Assembly (NCBI GenBank): GCA_030581615.1
Contig: JAKTTT010000039.1
Location: 1 to 64,000 of the forward strand
Reading direction: 5' to 3'
Length of the DNA: 64,000 nucleotides
Origin: Alloascoidea africana
Lineage: Eukaryota; Ascomycota; Alloascoideomycetes; Alloascoideales; Alloascoideaceae
Shown: in pieces, positions 32,532 through 43,444 of the stretch
Layout of the letters: each line of letters begins with the position of its first letter
How positions within the stretch are numbered: position 1 is the first letter of the stretch
The notes under the pieces: model-generated
Databases searched by the model: none
What the model saw: only the letters and a program-made list of their open reading frames with translations
What the model was told of the DNA's origin: nothing
Made by a program: the position numbers and the translations under genes

Positions 32532-35423
32532 ATGGATGGTGAATTGTACTCATTTGTGCCTGGCCCCAATGACCAAAAGTCTGGAGGCGAGAAACCATCA
32601 GTAGAAACTGCTGAAGTCACTCCAGGTTCTGACCCCCTCCTTTCTCGTTCTGACTCCAGAGATGATACTACTAAAGGGCATAATGCTCAAAGCTCTCAAT
32701 GGGGGTCGCTTCTAATGCAGGCTGTCTCAAATGTCGAGCAGAGACTAGACAAAGTTCTGCAAGAAACGCCAACCACAGACTTGACCACTTCTATATCTCA
32801 TGATGAGTCTGATAAAGGCACAGATCTCAAAGCCTCTTCTCCTCCCAGCAAGCAAACAGCCCCTACTCCAGCTTCATCAAATCGTATGTAAGTCTTTGTT
32901 CTTGGTTGCAGATCAGGTACATTAACCATTGTCTATATAGCACCAACCAAAAGATTGACTATGCAAGAGAGGCTGGCGATGGCAGTAAAGTCCAGTTCTC
33001 GGACTGTGCGTGGATCTCAGTCACCCTATAGATCAAGTCCATCGCCGGCCCGTACATCCTCAAAGATTCAAGGTTCATCACGTAAAAGCACCGACTCCGA
33101 GAGATCCACTCCCAGACTCTCGGTGGACGATCAAGACCTATCCAGACCGGATGCCACGCTCAAGAACACGTTAGAGCCCCAGCAGGAAGAACCAAAGAAA
33201 GATACTGCTGACAATATAGATGACTCAAAAGATGAAAATAGCAATTTACAAGGACTAAAGACCAAAGAGAAACAGAAGGAGGAAGATAGCGTTGACAACG
33301 TGAACGACAATGAGCATAACAAATCCAATAATGCCAGTCTTAGCACGGAAAGTGATCAACAGCTGCATCCACAACAGAGCTTATCCGTTGAGTCCACTAC
33401 TACAGGAAATAACTCATCAAGAAAATCAGCTGAATCGACTCGGTCTCAGGTTGATGTAGATACCGATAACGATGAGGAAGCGGTTTCTTTGGAATCGTTA
33501 TCAAAAGAGGATTTACTCAAGGAAATTAAAAAACTTAAGGATAGCTCCAAAACGGCCAGGAATAAGCTTAAATCGGAGAATACTGAACTTACCGAGCGCA
33601 TCGATGGCTTAAGCCGAAAGGTAGCCTTGTTAGCTAGAGAAGTCTCTGCAGAAGCACGAAAAGAGTATTTATCTTCTGGAGGAATTCAGAAAAAGCTAGC
33701 TGAAAAGGATGAAAAGATTGCTTTATTGTTAAAGGAAGGACAAGAGCTATCAAATGCAGAGCTAAAGTACATGACCACTATTAAAAAACTCCGGGGTAGA
33801 GAACGAGAAAATGCTGAAACTGTACTATATAGTCAACAACAGGCAGAAAAAGCTAGAAATAGCTTGCAAGTGGCAGAGGAAAAATTACGACATTTACAAG
33901 ATGCAGAGAAGAAGCAAGCAACTGCTCAAAAGCTAATCAGCAAGTACGAATCTGAAATGTATATTCTTAAGAAAGAAAACGAGACTTTAGCTCGAGAATT
34001 GAAGGATGCCCGAGTAAAAGAGAGGGAAGTGACGATTGCAGTACAAACAAAAGCTCTACAAGAAGAAGAGTCAAAGAATAGACAGCTTCAAAAGGATATC
34101 GAAGATCTGAAGTTGAACAAGTCTTTACAAGAAGAGAGATTCAAATCAGAGCTTCAGCAGTTACAATACCAACTGAAAAGAGAGATTGAACAGCGCGATA
34201 CCCTTAAAGACGAAAGTGATGCTGAAATTCGCCGTCTTGAAGCCAAGCTCGAACAGGTCAGAACCCAATCAGAAGAGGCTGGTAGTGGAGATCAATTTTC
34301 TAACCTCACTAGAAAAATTGAAACATTACAATCTCAATATTCAATTGCTACCGAAAACTGGCAAGGAATCGAAGCGAACCTGCTGGCAAAGATTAATGTG
34401 CTCGAAACAGATATTACTTCTCACAGATCAAAAGAGGCTGTTTTACAAAAGAGGCTGGGCGCAGTCACGACCGAACTACGAAAGATGACAAACCAATATA
34501 ACAGCCTTGTTGAAACAGAACAGGAGCTTCAGTCAAAGCTCTTTTCTATCAGAAAATCTGCTGATGACTATCAACAGCAGCTTGCTGCTCGGAAAAAGGA
34601 CCATGAACAGTCTCAAAAGGTTTTAAACACCGAGAATATCGAATTACAGAAGACAATTGATCAGCTTTCAACAGAAAAGAATAAGCTTCTTAATGACTTT
34701 AAATTGCTTGAACAACAAAAAAATGAGCCATCGATGCAGGCGATACCATACCCAGGATTCATTGAATCAGGACCAGCTTCTCCAGCGTTTAGGAGGTCTA
34801 ATGGGTTTTCTCCCTATATGGATTCGCCCTCGAATAGTGACTTGCCACTGAGTTCTCATCGGCATTCCAGTGGTCAACTAAGAGGAATTAAACCACATAA
34901 AAGTTCTGGACTCAATATATCTACTATTAATTCGGATTCCTATATCAGCTTGGAAGAGACCGAGTTACCAGCAGACTTTGATGCCAACATTCAACCGGGT
35001 GGAGACGCGTTTAATGCATCATCTCCTCATGCGTCACGCTTTGATAATGGCACGGTGGTTTCGTCTAATACAAGCGCTCCAATTCAACTGCTCGGTAAAA
35101 TGAGTACGGCTGTAAGAAGACTTGAAGTGGAATTAGCTAACGCAAAAGATGAGATTGCGGCACTTTCTGGTGATAAGGATGAGGCAAGCGGCGAAATTCT
35201 GAGGCTGATGAAAGAGAATGAACAAGTTCAGTTGTACAAATCCAAGTGCGAGGAATTGGCATCAAAAGTGTCCGAAATGGAGGTGCGTGAGCAGACCACC
35301 CTGGAGATGCTTGGTGAGAAATCTGAAGAGGTGGAGGAACTGAGAGCGGACGTAAGCGATTTGAAAGCTCTTTATCGACAGCAAATCCAGGAGCTCATTT
35401 CAAAGCTACCATCCAACGGTTGA
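32532..35423 (+). CDS. SGM1: TMF/Sgm1-type Golgi coiled-coil protein
   Basis: Golgi tether of the TMF1/ARA160 family; yeast Sgm1 binds Ypt6 (Rab6) through its C-terminal GRAB-like domain. Two exons (32532-32883, 32941-35423; donor GTATGT) give 944 aa. The first exon carries the family start SSQWGSLLMQAVSNVEQRLD, and the second begins PTKRLTMQERLAMAV. A Ser/Asn/Gln-rich linker precedes about 400 residues of coiled coil, then a Ser/Pro-rich break and the TMF C-terminal domain (LGKMSTAVRRLEVELANAKD to LKALYRQQIQELISKL). The identity of the C-terminal domain is firm. The start lies just after a TATAAA sequence, so a start further upstream was considered, but no better one is seen. Confidence 0.88.
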
Positions 35424-35670
35424 CGATCAAAAATTTTGCTTTTTCGTAATGTGTTGTATGAATGAGCTAGCCCGTTGTTTGTTGGACATATGCATAGTGT
35501 TGACTTGTTTTTGTGACGATAAATTTATAAAGATTGATGGTTAGAAACGTATAGCCATGATACATTATAGATACTACATCAGTCACTCCTACGTTCTCAT
35601 ATATTCTAACTTTCTCATGGTGGTGTACATGGGTCTGAACAGTATTTCCACGGATCGAATTGAAAAGAGC

Positions 35671-37719
35671 CTAGTCTTCAATCTCGTCCTCACTTGCACC
35701 TTCATTATCCTCTAGTTCATCTTCTAGCTCTTCATCATCAGAGTCTTCTTCATCACTTGAAAGTTCATCGCTGTCGTTGTAGATTCCATTACCATTGATT
35801 TCATCAAGTTCCCCATTTATATAAAGTTCCTCGTTATCGTGGTTTTCCTGGGGTTTGACTTCAGTAGTCACGAGATTGTCACTTAAACTCGTTTGCTCGA
35901 GTCTTTTCCGTAAAGCTATTTGCGCTTGTAACAATTGCAGTCTTCCCTGTAGAGCCAGCAAGTCTGATAATCTACCTTGAGTTTCGGTTAGTCTGGCATG
36001 AATCTGACTAAGTGGTTTTACCATGTCAGGTCTAGTCGCAAAATAGCCGCCGTGCCCAATCATGGTCCACTTCATCCAGATTGAAAGTGGGCCTGATTTC
36101 GAAGGATTACGGGAGATTTCACGGACAAGATGTTCAAGTAGGACAGCAGCATCTTCTGGGTCCAGTTTACTTAGTACTCGTTTTATCTTTGTTTCATCTG
36201 TGTCCTTTAGACATTTTTCCAATGATTCCGAGTTTGAAGTTTTCAATGCTTTGGAGAGAAATGTTATTAGAGATGCAGAGTCCATGTCAAGGTCTATTGG
36301 TTCTTCCTCATCGTCCTCAACTTCTTCTTTTTCTTCTCTACTTTTAGATGATTGAATAGGTTCGGATTGAGATTCACTTTCGGCTGCAATTTCAGACGCT
36401 TTTTTCTTTAATGATGAGCTCCTGCCGTTTATTTTCTTTTCGTTATCTTTTGAAAGTTTATGTTCTTGCTCCAAAGTTATGACTTGGTTTGTTCTAATTA
36501 ATGAACCATCTTCTCGTCTAAAGTCTGTCGAATGGAACTTTGCAGCAACCCTATCATCTCCATAGTAAACTGCTGTAATTTTCACTAGAACTCCTTTTCC
36601 AAGAAAAAAGTTTGTAAACGTTGCATTCTCCAGATTTGCCCCTTCTTCTAGTTTGATCCTGGAAAATGGACTTATGTTCTTGAGATTGAAAAGGTCGATA
36701 GACCCCTCTTTTGTGATGGCACCAATAATGCCCTCTTCCCCTTCGCCTGTCTGTGTGCTATTGCTGTCAACTATGAAATTGGATATTTCCGAAGAGGCTT
36801 CCAGTTGGTGTAAAAGTTTTTCGGTTTTCATCGAAACGACAGATACTGTATTGCTGGATTCCTTCAAAATTAGAAACTTGGATGCAATATTAGTCTTTGA
36901 AGGTATCAGTACAATTTTGGTATACTCTTTCACATTGGGAATTGAAAAAACAATCTCGGGCTTTTTGCTTTCAGGTTTTATCAAACAGAGACCAGATGAA
37001 GAAAGCGATAGTAATCTCTCTTTAGCAGAGATACGGTCTTCTTCTTTTTTCTCATTTGGGACTGGTGGTTGGATCAATACTGACTTGACTGAGCGCACTT
37101 TCGATCCTTTCTCTACTTTGATTTGCTGTATCTGCTCTCCTGTTTGTATATCCCATTGGGTGACTTTGCTGGTCAAATCACATGTCCATACTGCTCGTTT
37201 CTCTTCATTATAAGATATTGAGACATCAACTATTGCAGATGCAGAGTTAGATCTTTTAGTTTTCTGAACTTGAAACTCTACTGGCGTTGAAGAAGAGTCA
37301 AAAGCGTTGTAAAGTGTGATATCACCATTATCAAACCCGAGAAGTAGGAAAGTTGAGTTATTCTGAAAACCTTTCACATTATTTGACTGGTCTTTCAGGC
37401 TTTTACCATTCCCGTTGCCATTCACGAAGGATGAGGTCCTTTTTCGTTTCCCATTTCCCTCAGTTATTCTCTCATGAGACTTTGTTCCAGAGAAGTCTTT
37501 GAACGTTAACCATTTGAGCAGACTAACTTTTCTATCCTTCCCAAAATCTATAAAGTCTTTCACTAACTCTGGTCTTCGACTCAAGTCTGATGCTGATGAA
37601 GGTGATGGGGGCACCGTAGAAAGATGTAGTTGATGCCTGTCAAATTTTGAGGACACTGAGGCATAGTAGTTCCCAGTTTCGTCAAAAGCACTGTGAATAA
37701 TGCAAATCCCAGTGACCAT
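35671..37719 (-). CDS. UTP5: t-UTP subunit Utp5 of the small-subunit processome
   Basis: Intronless, 682 aa. An N-terminal WD40-like half (FLLLGFDNGDITLYNAF, AVWTCDLTSKVTQWDIQTGE) is followed by the C-terminal Utp12 domain (SASLITFLSKALKTSNSESL, VLLEHLVREI, WMKWTMIGHGGYFATRPDMV, LLALQGRLQLLQAQI) and an acidic Asp/Glu tail. This is the layout of Utp5/WDR43, which joins nascent pre-rRNA and promotes Pol I transcription in the nucleolus. An RRPE element on its own strand at 37788-37798 agrees with ribosome-biogenesis control. Divergent from MSG5; tail-to-tail with SGM1 (247 bp apart). Confidence 0.9.
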   Translation of the reverse strand: MVTGICIIHSAFDETGNYYASVSSKFDRHQLHLSTVPPSPSSASDLSRRPELVKDFIDFGKDRKVSLLKWLTFKDFSGTKSHERITEGNGKRKRTSSFVNGNGNGKSLKDQSNNVKGFQNNSTFLLLGFDNGDITLYNAFDSSSTPVEFQVQKTKRSNSASAIVDVSISYNEEKRAVWTCDLTSKVTQWDIQTGEQIQQIKVEKGSKVRSVKSVLIQPPVPNEKKEEDRISAKERLLSLSSSGLCLIKPESKKPEIVFSIPNVKEYTKIVLIPSKTNIASKFLILKESSNTVSVVSMKTEKLLHQLEASSEISNFIVDSNSTQTGEGEEGIIGAITKEGSIDLFNLKNISPFSRIKLEEGANLENATFTNFFLGKGVLVKITAVYYGDDRVAAKFHSTDFRREDGSLIRTNQVITLEQEHKLSKDNEKKINGRSSSLKKKASEIAAESESQSEPIQSSKSREEKEEVEDDEEEPIDLDMDSASLITFLSKALKTSNSESLEKCLKDTDETKIKRVLSKLDPEDAAVLLEHLVREISRNPSKSGPLSIWMKWTMIGHGGYFATRPDMVKPLSQIHARLTETQGRLSDLLALQGRLQLLQAQIALRKRLEQTSLSDNLVTTEVKPQENHDNEELYINGELDEINGNGIYNDSDELSSDEEDSDDEELEDELEDNEGASEDEIED

Positions 37720-38437
37720 TTTATTGTAGTCTAGCCCTGATCTTATGATTTGCCCTTTAGATTATTATTCCTGCCTCTTGATTGCAAGAAATTTTTCAAT
37801 TTGGAAGGTTTTTGAGTTGAAGGTGTTACCCGACTTCATCTACTTCCATTCATTCATGCGTGTAGACATCTATTTACGTATTGTGAGTTAAATGCCCAAG
37901 TCTGTGATTATGACAGCAATAGAACCTAGAAACGGTGTCTTACTCTCTTTTGAGATTAAAAATTATCAATAGGTCAATTTTTTCCAAGATTTGTTTTGCA
38001 AAATCATCACCTTTCAAAACAAGAAGGTATGAAGTGTTTCTCTTCACTCCAAAGTTTCAAAAAATAGCAAATCCCCATATGCTTTGTTGTATTCGCAGAT
38101 TTAAAAAGGTAATAAAATAAATGCTACCTAGATAAGAAGTGAGCGTGGCATGGCCTGCAAACGCGTTTTCATCAAAGCAAATCTGAGGAGAGATGATTAT
38201 GGAGCTATAGGGCGTTTTGAATGCTGGCGCGAAAAAAGTTCTCTTTGCATGGTCCGACGAGCACACTGCCAGTGCCCCTTTTCCCTGAAATGAAAACTAA
38301 GCTACAGAAATCGGATTCATGAAAGGCATTCTATTTTTGAAAGGGGTTAGTAATTTGAAATTCAACGCTTTCTGAAGGAGATGCCCAAAATGCAAAGGCA
38401 TGGGATACATATGATGTTGGACTGCATCTGAGCATTA
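37720..38437. other. UTP5/MSG5 divergent intergenic region
   Basis: About 720 bp shared by two divergent genes. Apart from the RRPE element, I see only AT-rich sequence and short chance frames. Confidence 0.5.
37788..37798 (-). promoter_or_regulatory. RRPE element upstream of UTP5
   Basis: TGAAAAATTTC on the minus strand matches the ribosomal RNA processing element (TGAAAAATTT core), 69-79 bp upstream of the UTP5 start. No canonical PAC box (GATGAG) was seen beside it. Confidence 0.5.
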
Positions 38438-40003
38438 ATGCTGAGAGCGGTGTTTCAAAACCAAACAAATAGGCAGCTGATTGGAAGCGAAGAATATATT
38501 AATGTCTCTTTTCCCTCTTTGACCACTATGTTTACTGATGACAAAATGAGTGGAAATTGTCGCAACACCAAAAATCTATTTCTAAATCTACGAGCTTTAA
38601 ATTCGGATACTGCTCTTGTCAGCCCTGTGGTGAGACAGCAGGTTTCAACTCCTTATCATGAAAACATAAATCAACAAAACTTGAGAATCGCACCTTCTAT
38701 TCTGGATTTACGGAGAAGAAAATCTGCGCTTGTTTTGTCTCCTGTACCTGGAACCCCAACTATATCAAACACTTCTTCAGAATCATCAGGAGTTGGATCG
38801 AATTACTCAAACTATTCAGCTATATCTACATACTCCACAACTGACTTGACGCAAAATGATAGAAGCGTGGGAAGCAAATTGAATGGAAAAGTTCAAACAC
38901 AAGTATTGATATCTGCGAATCCATATGGTTCCAATTACTCGGCCCTAATTGACCCTTCAGACCACACAGTAAAGTTCAGTCGAGGCGCAAATGACATAAC
39001 ACGGTCCTACAACAACCTATATGCATATCCTAATGGGCCTGTTGAAATAGAAAGCAATTTATTTTTGTATTCTGAACCAAGTCTCTCTGAAGCTAAACAG
39101 TTTGACCTTATCATTAATGTCGCGAAAGAAATAGCTTGCCCGTTCGAGGAGCCAGAACAAAGCCTCAAAGTTCCTCCACCTCGTCAGCAGTTAACATTAT
39201 TGCAACCGATGCAGAGTAGTTGTAATCCGCCTCGTACCGCCATGGCTTCTGTTTTTGATAAAGAATCGGTATCTATTCTGCCGGTGTATGCATCATCGAT
39301 GAGACAAGACGCGACGAAAAAGCCACTTCATACAACAAAATTTAAGTACTCGGGGTCTTCAACTGACTACATACATCTGGACTGGACACATGGATCGAAT
39401 ATTTTGGATTCTCTGGAGTATCTAACTGATCTGATATCTTTGCATCTGAGAAAGAACCATAAAGTTCTGGTGCATTGTCAGTGTGGATTGTCAAGATCAG
39501 CCTCTGTCATTATTGCATACATTATGAAAAGTCATGGAATTGGTGTCAGTGAAGCCTACGACTTTGTGAAACGTAGGGCTGAGTCCATTAGTCCTAATAT
39601 GGGACTAATATTTCAACTAGTTGAATGGAGCAAAGTGATCAAGACCCATATTGAATCAGACCATCCGTATCCTCTAGATGATCAGGAGGAACAGGATTTC
39701 GAAAGTTCTCCGTTATGCAGTTCAAACACGGGAGGTGTGTACAGATTTGAAAGCTCGCAAGTTAATAACTATGAGGAACAAGAAGACAACATTTCAGTTA
39801 TATCATCTACAGAGGATATACAACTTGGTACGGGGGGAGTTTTCTGTCAAGATAGGTATGATTCTATTGAATCATTGTACTCAAAACCTGAAGAAGAGTA
39901 CAATAATAGCAATTTTAAAAATGATGATAATTTTGCTGAAAATCTGGATGAGTTTGAACTGCAAAGTAGCTTGTCGCGTCCTTCACGGTTATCAGTATTA
40001 TAA
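38438..40003 (+). CDS. MSG5: dual-specificity MAP kinase phosphatase, Msg5-like
   Basis: Intronless, 521 aa. The catalytic loop VHCQCGLSRSASVIIAYIM has the HCx5R signature with Cys347 and Arg353; it is followed by the conserved KRRAESISPNMGLIFQLVEW. The general-acid region HLDWTHGSNI precedes it. In S. cerevisiae Msg5 dephosphorylates Fus3 and Slt2. The N-terminal ~170 residues are Ser/Asn/Tyr-rich and probably disordered, where such phosphatases hold their MAPK-docking site. The C-terminus is acidic and Asn-rich. It could also be the paralogue type Sdp1, but length favours Msg5. Confidence 0.87.
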   Translation: MLRAVFQNQTNRQLIGSEEYINVSFPSLTTMFTDDKMSGNCRNTKNLFLNLRALNSDTALVSPVVRQQVSTPYHENINQQNLRIAPSILDLRRRKSALVLSPVPGTPTISNTSSESSGVGSNYSNYSAISTYSTTDLTQNDRSVGSKLNGKVQTQVLISANPYGSNYSALIDPSDHTVKFSRGANDITRSYNNLYAYPNGPVEIESNLFLYSEPSLSEAKQFDLIINVAKEIACPFEEPEQSLKVPPPRQQLTLLQPMQSSCNPPRTAMASVFDKESVSILPVYASSMRQDATKKPLHTTKFKYSGSSTDYIHLDWTHGSNILDSLEYLTDLISLHLRKNHKVLVHCQCGLSRSASVIIAYIMKSHGIGVSEAYDFVKRRAESISPNMGLIFQLVEWSKVIKTHIESDHPYPLDDQEEQDFESSPLCSSNTGGVYRFESSQVNNYEEQEDNISVISSTEDIQLGTGGVFCQDRYDSIESLYSKPEEEYNNSNFKNDDNFAENLDEFELQSSLSRPSRLSVL

Positions 40004-40969
40004 AGCTCAAAGCCCTCCAACGCCACCTGAATACACCATTAATTGAAAAAAAGCTTTGAGAGACAATGTTTGCAGCCAATCAGAAAATACCAAGACTATA
40101 AAGTATATCAGAAATGTTTGCCTTCTCTATTAGTTCAGTATAATCCAGAGAAAGACTTTTAGAATTGTTGGTACAACTTTTCCAAATATTTTTGTATTAT
40201 ATTTCAGTTTTTCTGGTTATAATATATCTGGTTTACATTTATCATCATTTTTTGCGAATTGATCATTGGATAAGAAAAAAATACAGTATGTTGGAGGATC
40301 ATTATTCCGGGGCTGAGCTGGCAACGTTAGAAATTGAGAGTACTGTTTTGACGATGCCAATTTTGGAACGACGAGATGGGGAGTTAATTTTTTTTTTTTT
40401 TTTTCAATAAGAATGTCCCTTTTCCCTGCTTTTCAGTTATTAAAAAGTCTACATAAAAGGTTCAAATGGGACGTCAAAACGTTTCAACTATTTTTATCAG
40501 AACATTGTGATGCCTCTGGTATTGTTTGTTATTATAAAGCCTGGCTCATGCCAAAATTTTGTTTTAACGGCCATTCTATATAAGTTGGTTTTTTTATGAT
40601 GATGTATATTTAGAAGCAAATGCCCTGAAACCTACAAGAACATTTGGTCTGTTAAATGTGAACTTATTCATTGAGATTTTAGGATAACTGGCTGTGCTAG
40701 ATGATGTATTCTATATGGAGAGAATGCTTTGTCATGTATTCAAGCGTGCCTTACTCTGCAAATTTTCAGCTAACTACTTTTGTCATCGAACATATGCGAA
40801 AGTAGGAGAAAAGATAATCAACTTCATTCATTATGTTTTTTAATCGACGTATTGCTCTTCCCCAGCATCGATAAATCTAAAAAATCATGCACAGCCACAA
40901 TGCACTGGATTGATCGATTTCCTGTATCTACTTCTCGGAGTCTCAATACAACTATCCCCACGCATATGC
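40004..40969. other. MSG5/YAT2 convergent 3' region
   Basis: AT-rich spacer with a run of about 17 T at 40387-40404. It contains an ATG-less open frame (40144-40410) that would encode a membrane segment and a charged tail; it is treated as a finding, not as a gene. Confidence 0.45.
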
Positions 40970-43348
40970 TCAATATTCAGCTAATCTCAATTTCCTTCCA
41001 ATCTCCCTCTGTGCATAGCTCATCTGTCGTGCTCTAAGAGCTCTTGTAGAAGAGCCAGTATGTGAATTTGAGCGGGAATGAGATCGAGAAACGCTAGGGC
41101 TGCCACCGCGAGACCGGGACCTTGATAGCATATCAAGCTCGCCTACGTCAAAATATCCATAACCGCCAAACAGATATCCACCTTCAGTGTCGGACTCTGA
41201 ATCTGATGATTCGGGAGACAGAATAGCCCCGCTCCTAACGATCGTCCTTCCCAAGTGATAATTATGATGATGTCGATGCTTTTTCCTCAGTAATTCCTGC
41301 TCGTGGATTCGAGCTTTAGATTCTCCAGAACTCTTTTGTGGGTTTGCGGATTTCCAAATTTGTCTTACTTCGTTGAAATACCAGTTTACCATTTCCAAAA
41401 ACCGACGGGTTTGCCTGTGTTTGGATGAGGCAACGATATCAATTGCATCCTCTTTGATGATGTATCCAAGACCAAATCCCTCTGCGGTGGTAGGTCCAAA
41501 ACCAAAGAGTTTAAGACTAGGATTCCCACAGTTCGATGTTGAAATAACGGTATGATTCAGAAGATCCCAACCGGAGTCCGAGTAAAGCGAGGGGAGTTCT
41601 GAACTTTTCCGAAACGTATGTTCACAAACTTCGGGTGATCTTCCATTTCCGTTTTCTTCATTTATTGATGATCCATCATCGATCAGGGTTTCATCTCCGG
41701 AATTGCTGGCTGCAATAGCTGTGCCTTCTGAATCAAAGAAGAACTTCTTCCAGATACATAATAAAGCATACAAATGTCTGTCTTGTCCAAGTCCATTGGA
41801 ACACTCTCTGGAAATTTTGGAATGCTTCATGCATGCCTCAGAAAGATACTGTAGTTTTACAGCAGATGGGATATCACTGAGGAAATTTCGTACAAAAGCC
41901 ACGGATTCCTCAGTAACAGGTCTAATAGATTCTGTTCTGCCATGCTGAAACCTCTTGGTCATGGCAGGTTCATACATGCTTTCAAATCTGCCATAGAGCG
42001 AGTAGTAGGCCAGTTGGAACGCCATCTGGACAAAAGCATCAGGAGAAAAGCCCATTCTCTTGATGTACTCCGAACCATAAGTTGTAAACTCGAGACATTC
42101 AAACTCATTCTGATGGATTAGATCAGCGAGTCTTGTCTCCGCAAATCTCAGCGCGATTGCCAATTCGGGCGTTATTTCCCATTCAAGTGTCCTGGGTGTG
42201 ATTATGACATCACCGAATGAGTTTGGATCTCTTTTTGAAGGGTCTGGAGATGATGAAGTCCATAACGAAAAAGGCTTCCCACTGATCTGTTTCGCAAACC
42301 GTAAGATTGAATCTGTGTATATATCAGAGACAAAGCGTAAGACTGTGTGTCCATCGACACCGGTATGTTCAAAATTGATGCCAGCCTTTGCATTCTTTGT
42401 CACTATTAATTGAAGTTTATCATACCATCTGTTTGTGCATGTACCCGTTTGAATACCCTTTTCCAGTTCCGAACTGCCACAAATCATATTTTTACAGATT
42501 TCAGAGGCAGATTCAGGAGATGAATGATCCAAACATACTACAAACAGAGCCGAGTCGATAACGTTCAAATTTTCGCCATTGATGGTATCATTCTTTGTAT
42601 ATTTATCTCTAATATCTGCCCAGATTCTTCTACTCTCTGCAGTCAGGACGCCCATTGCATTTTTTGCAACTTCATCAATAGGTGTGTTCATTGCATCGTC
42701 AATAATGGTTTGAAAATTCACTTCAAGATCAGCCTCGCTCATGATTAGATTGTCGTTTGCATCGAGCACGTCAAACCAGTAGAACTGGGACCGGCATAGG
42801 ACAATAATGTGGGTCGAGGTCGAGTCCGATTCCATCACGCAGCCCGCGGCCGTTGGGATACGAGCACTGCCAAAAAGCCTGGAGTACTGGTACATACAGA
42901 GCGGTGCGCCCCTAAACGTGTCCGGAGCCAGCTCGTTTCTGCGCAGGGCTCGGAGGAACCGCAACGAGGAAGTTGTGAGCGCAGCTGCTCTGCCTATCTG
43001 CGATATGGCGGCGGGCGTAGGATCATCTTCAAGGAGGAAGAACGGATTAAGGTTGAGCACGACTGGGCTATCGTAGTTGAGGTAGGATTCGTACCAGAAC
43101 TGCTCGATGAATGAGGACTTGTTTCGCGAATAGCTGGCCAATTTGTCCTGGAGCTCCGGGCCTATGCCATCGAGAAACCGCGAAACTGCCAGACTGGTGT
43201 GGTAATGGTCCTCTTCAGTTTGCAGAGGCTTTAGCGCGCGGAGATAGTTTGCACAAGTCTGTTTCAGCGGCGGGATGGGCAGCGGCTTGAGCTGAGTCTG
43301 ATTTTTGAAAGTTCCCACAGCGGGCTTGGGCTGGTGGAGAGCGTCCAT
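40970..43348 (-). CDS. YAT2: carnitine O-acetyltransferase, Yat2-like
   Basis: Transfers acetyl between CoA and carnitine for movement of C2 units during growth on fat, ethanol or acetate. Intronless, 792 aa from the ATG at 43348; the longer open frame begins at a GTG and is not used. Motifs: N-terminal PLKQTCANYLRALKPL, FWYESYLNYDSPVVLNLNP, catalytic His in INFEHTGVDGHTVLRF, the carnitine/CoA site ISTSNCGN, and FGFGPTTAEGFGLGYII. The length and an inserted acidic loop fit the long cytosolic Yat2 type better than Cat2 or Yat1. No peroxisomal C-terminal signal is present (ends LRLAEY). The first ~170 codons are clearly more GC-rich than the remainder. Confidence 0.87.
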   Translation of the reverse strand: MDALHQPKPAVGTFKNQTQLKPLPIPPLKQTCANYLRALKPLQTEEDHYHTSLAVSRFLDGIGPELQDKLASYSRNKSSFIEQFWYESYLNYDSPVVLNLNPFFLLEDDPTPAAISQIGRAAALTTSSLRFLRALRRNELAPDTFRGAPLCMYQYSRLFGSARIPTAAGCVMESDSTSTHIIVLCRSQFYWFDVLDANDNLIMSEADLEVNFQTIIDDAMNTPIDEVAKNAMGVLTAESRRIWADIRDKYTKNDTINGENLNVIDSALFVVCLDHSSPESASEICKNMICGSSELEKGIQTGTCTNRWYDKLQLIVTKNAKAGINFEHTGVDGHTVLRFVSDIYTDSILRFAKQISGKPFSLWTSSSPDPSKRDPNSFGDVIITPRTLEWEITPELAIALRFAETRLADLIHQNEFECLEFTTYGSEYIKRMGFSPDAFVQMAFQLAYYSLYGRFESMYEPAMTKRFQHGRTESIRPVTEESVAFVRNFLSDIPSAVKLQYLSEACMKHSKISRECSNGLGQDRHLYALLCIWKKFFFDSEGTAIAASNSGDETLIDDGSSINEENGNGRSPEVCEHTFRKSSELPSLYSDSGWDLLNHTVISTSNCGNPSLKLFGFGPTTAEGFGLGYIIKEDAIDIVASSKHRQTRRFLEMVNWYFNEVRQIWKSANPQKSSGESKARIHEQELLRKKHRHHHNYHLGRTIVRSGAILSPESSDSESDTEGGYLFGGYGYFDVGELDMLSRSRSRGGSPSVSRSHSRSNSHTGSSTRALRARQMSYAQREIGRKLRLAEY

Positions 43349-43384
43349 TCTTTGTCTCGCCCTCACTCTCAGACGTTCGCTTTG

Positions 43385-43392
43385 TATTTATA
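43385..43392 (-). promoter_or_regulatory. TATA box of YAT2
   Basis: TATAAATA on the minus strand about 37-44 bp upstream of the YAT2 ATG. Confidence 0.45.
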
Positions 43393-43433
43393 CCGGGCAT
43401 TGTTTTTTCGCCCGCCAGAATTGCTGTCTCACT

Positions 43434-43444
43434 AAAATGCGGGG
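43434..43444 (+). promoter_or_regulatory. Mig1-like GC box upstream of YAT2
   Basis: AAAATGCGGGG fits the Mig1 pattern of an AT stretch followed by SYGGGG, about 90 bp upstream of YAT2. Glucose repression would suit a carnitine acetyltransferase. Motif match only. Confidence 0.35.
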
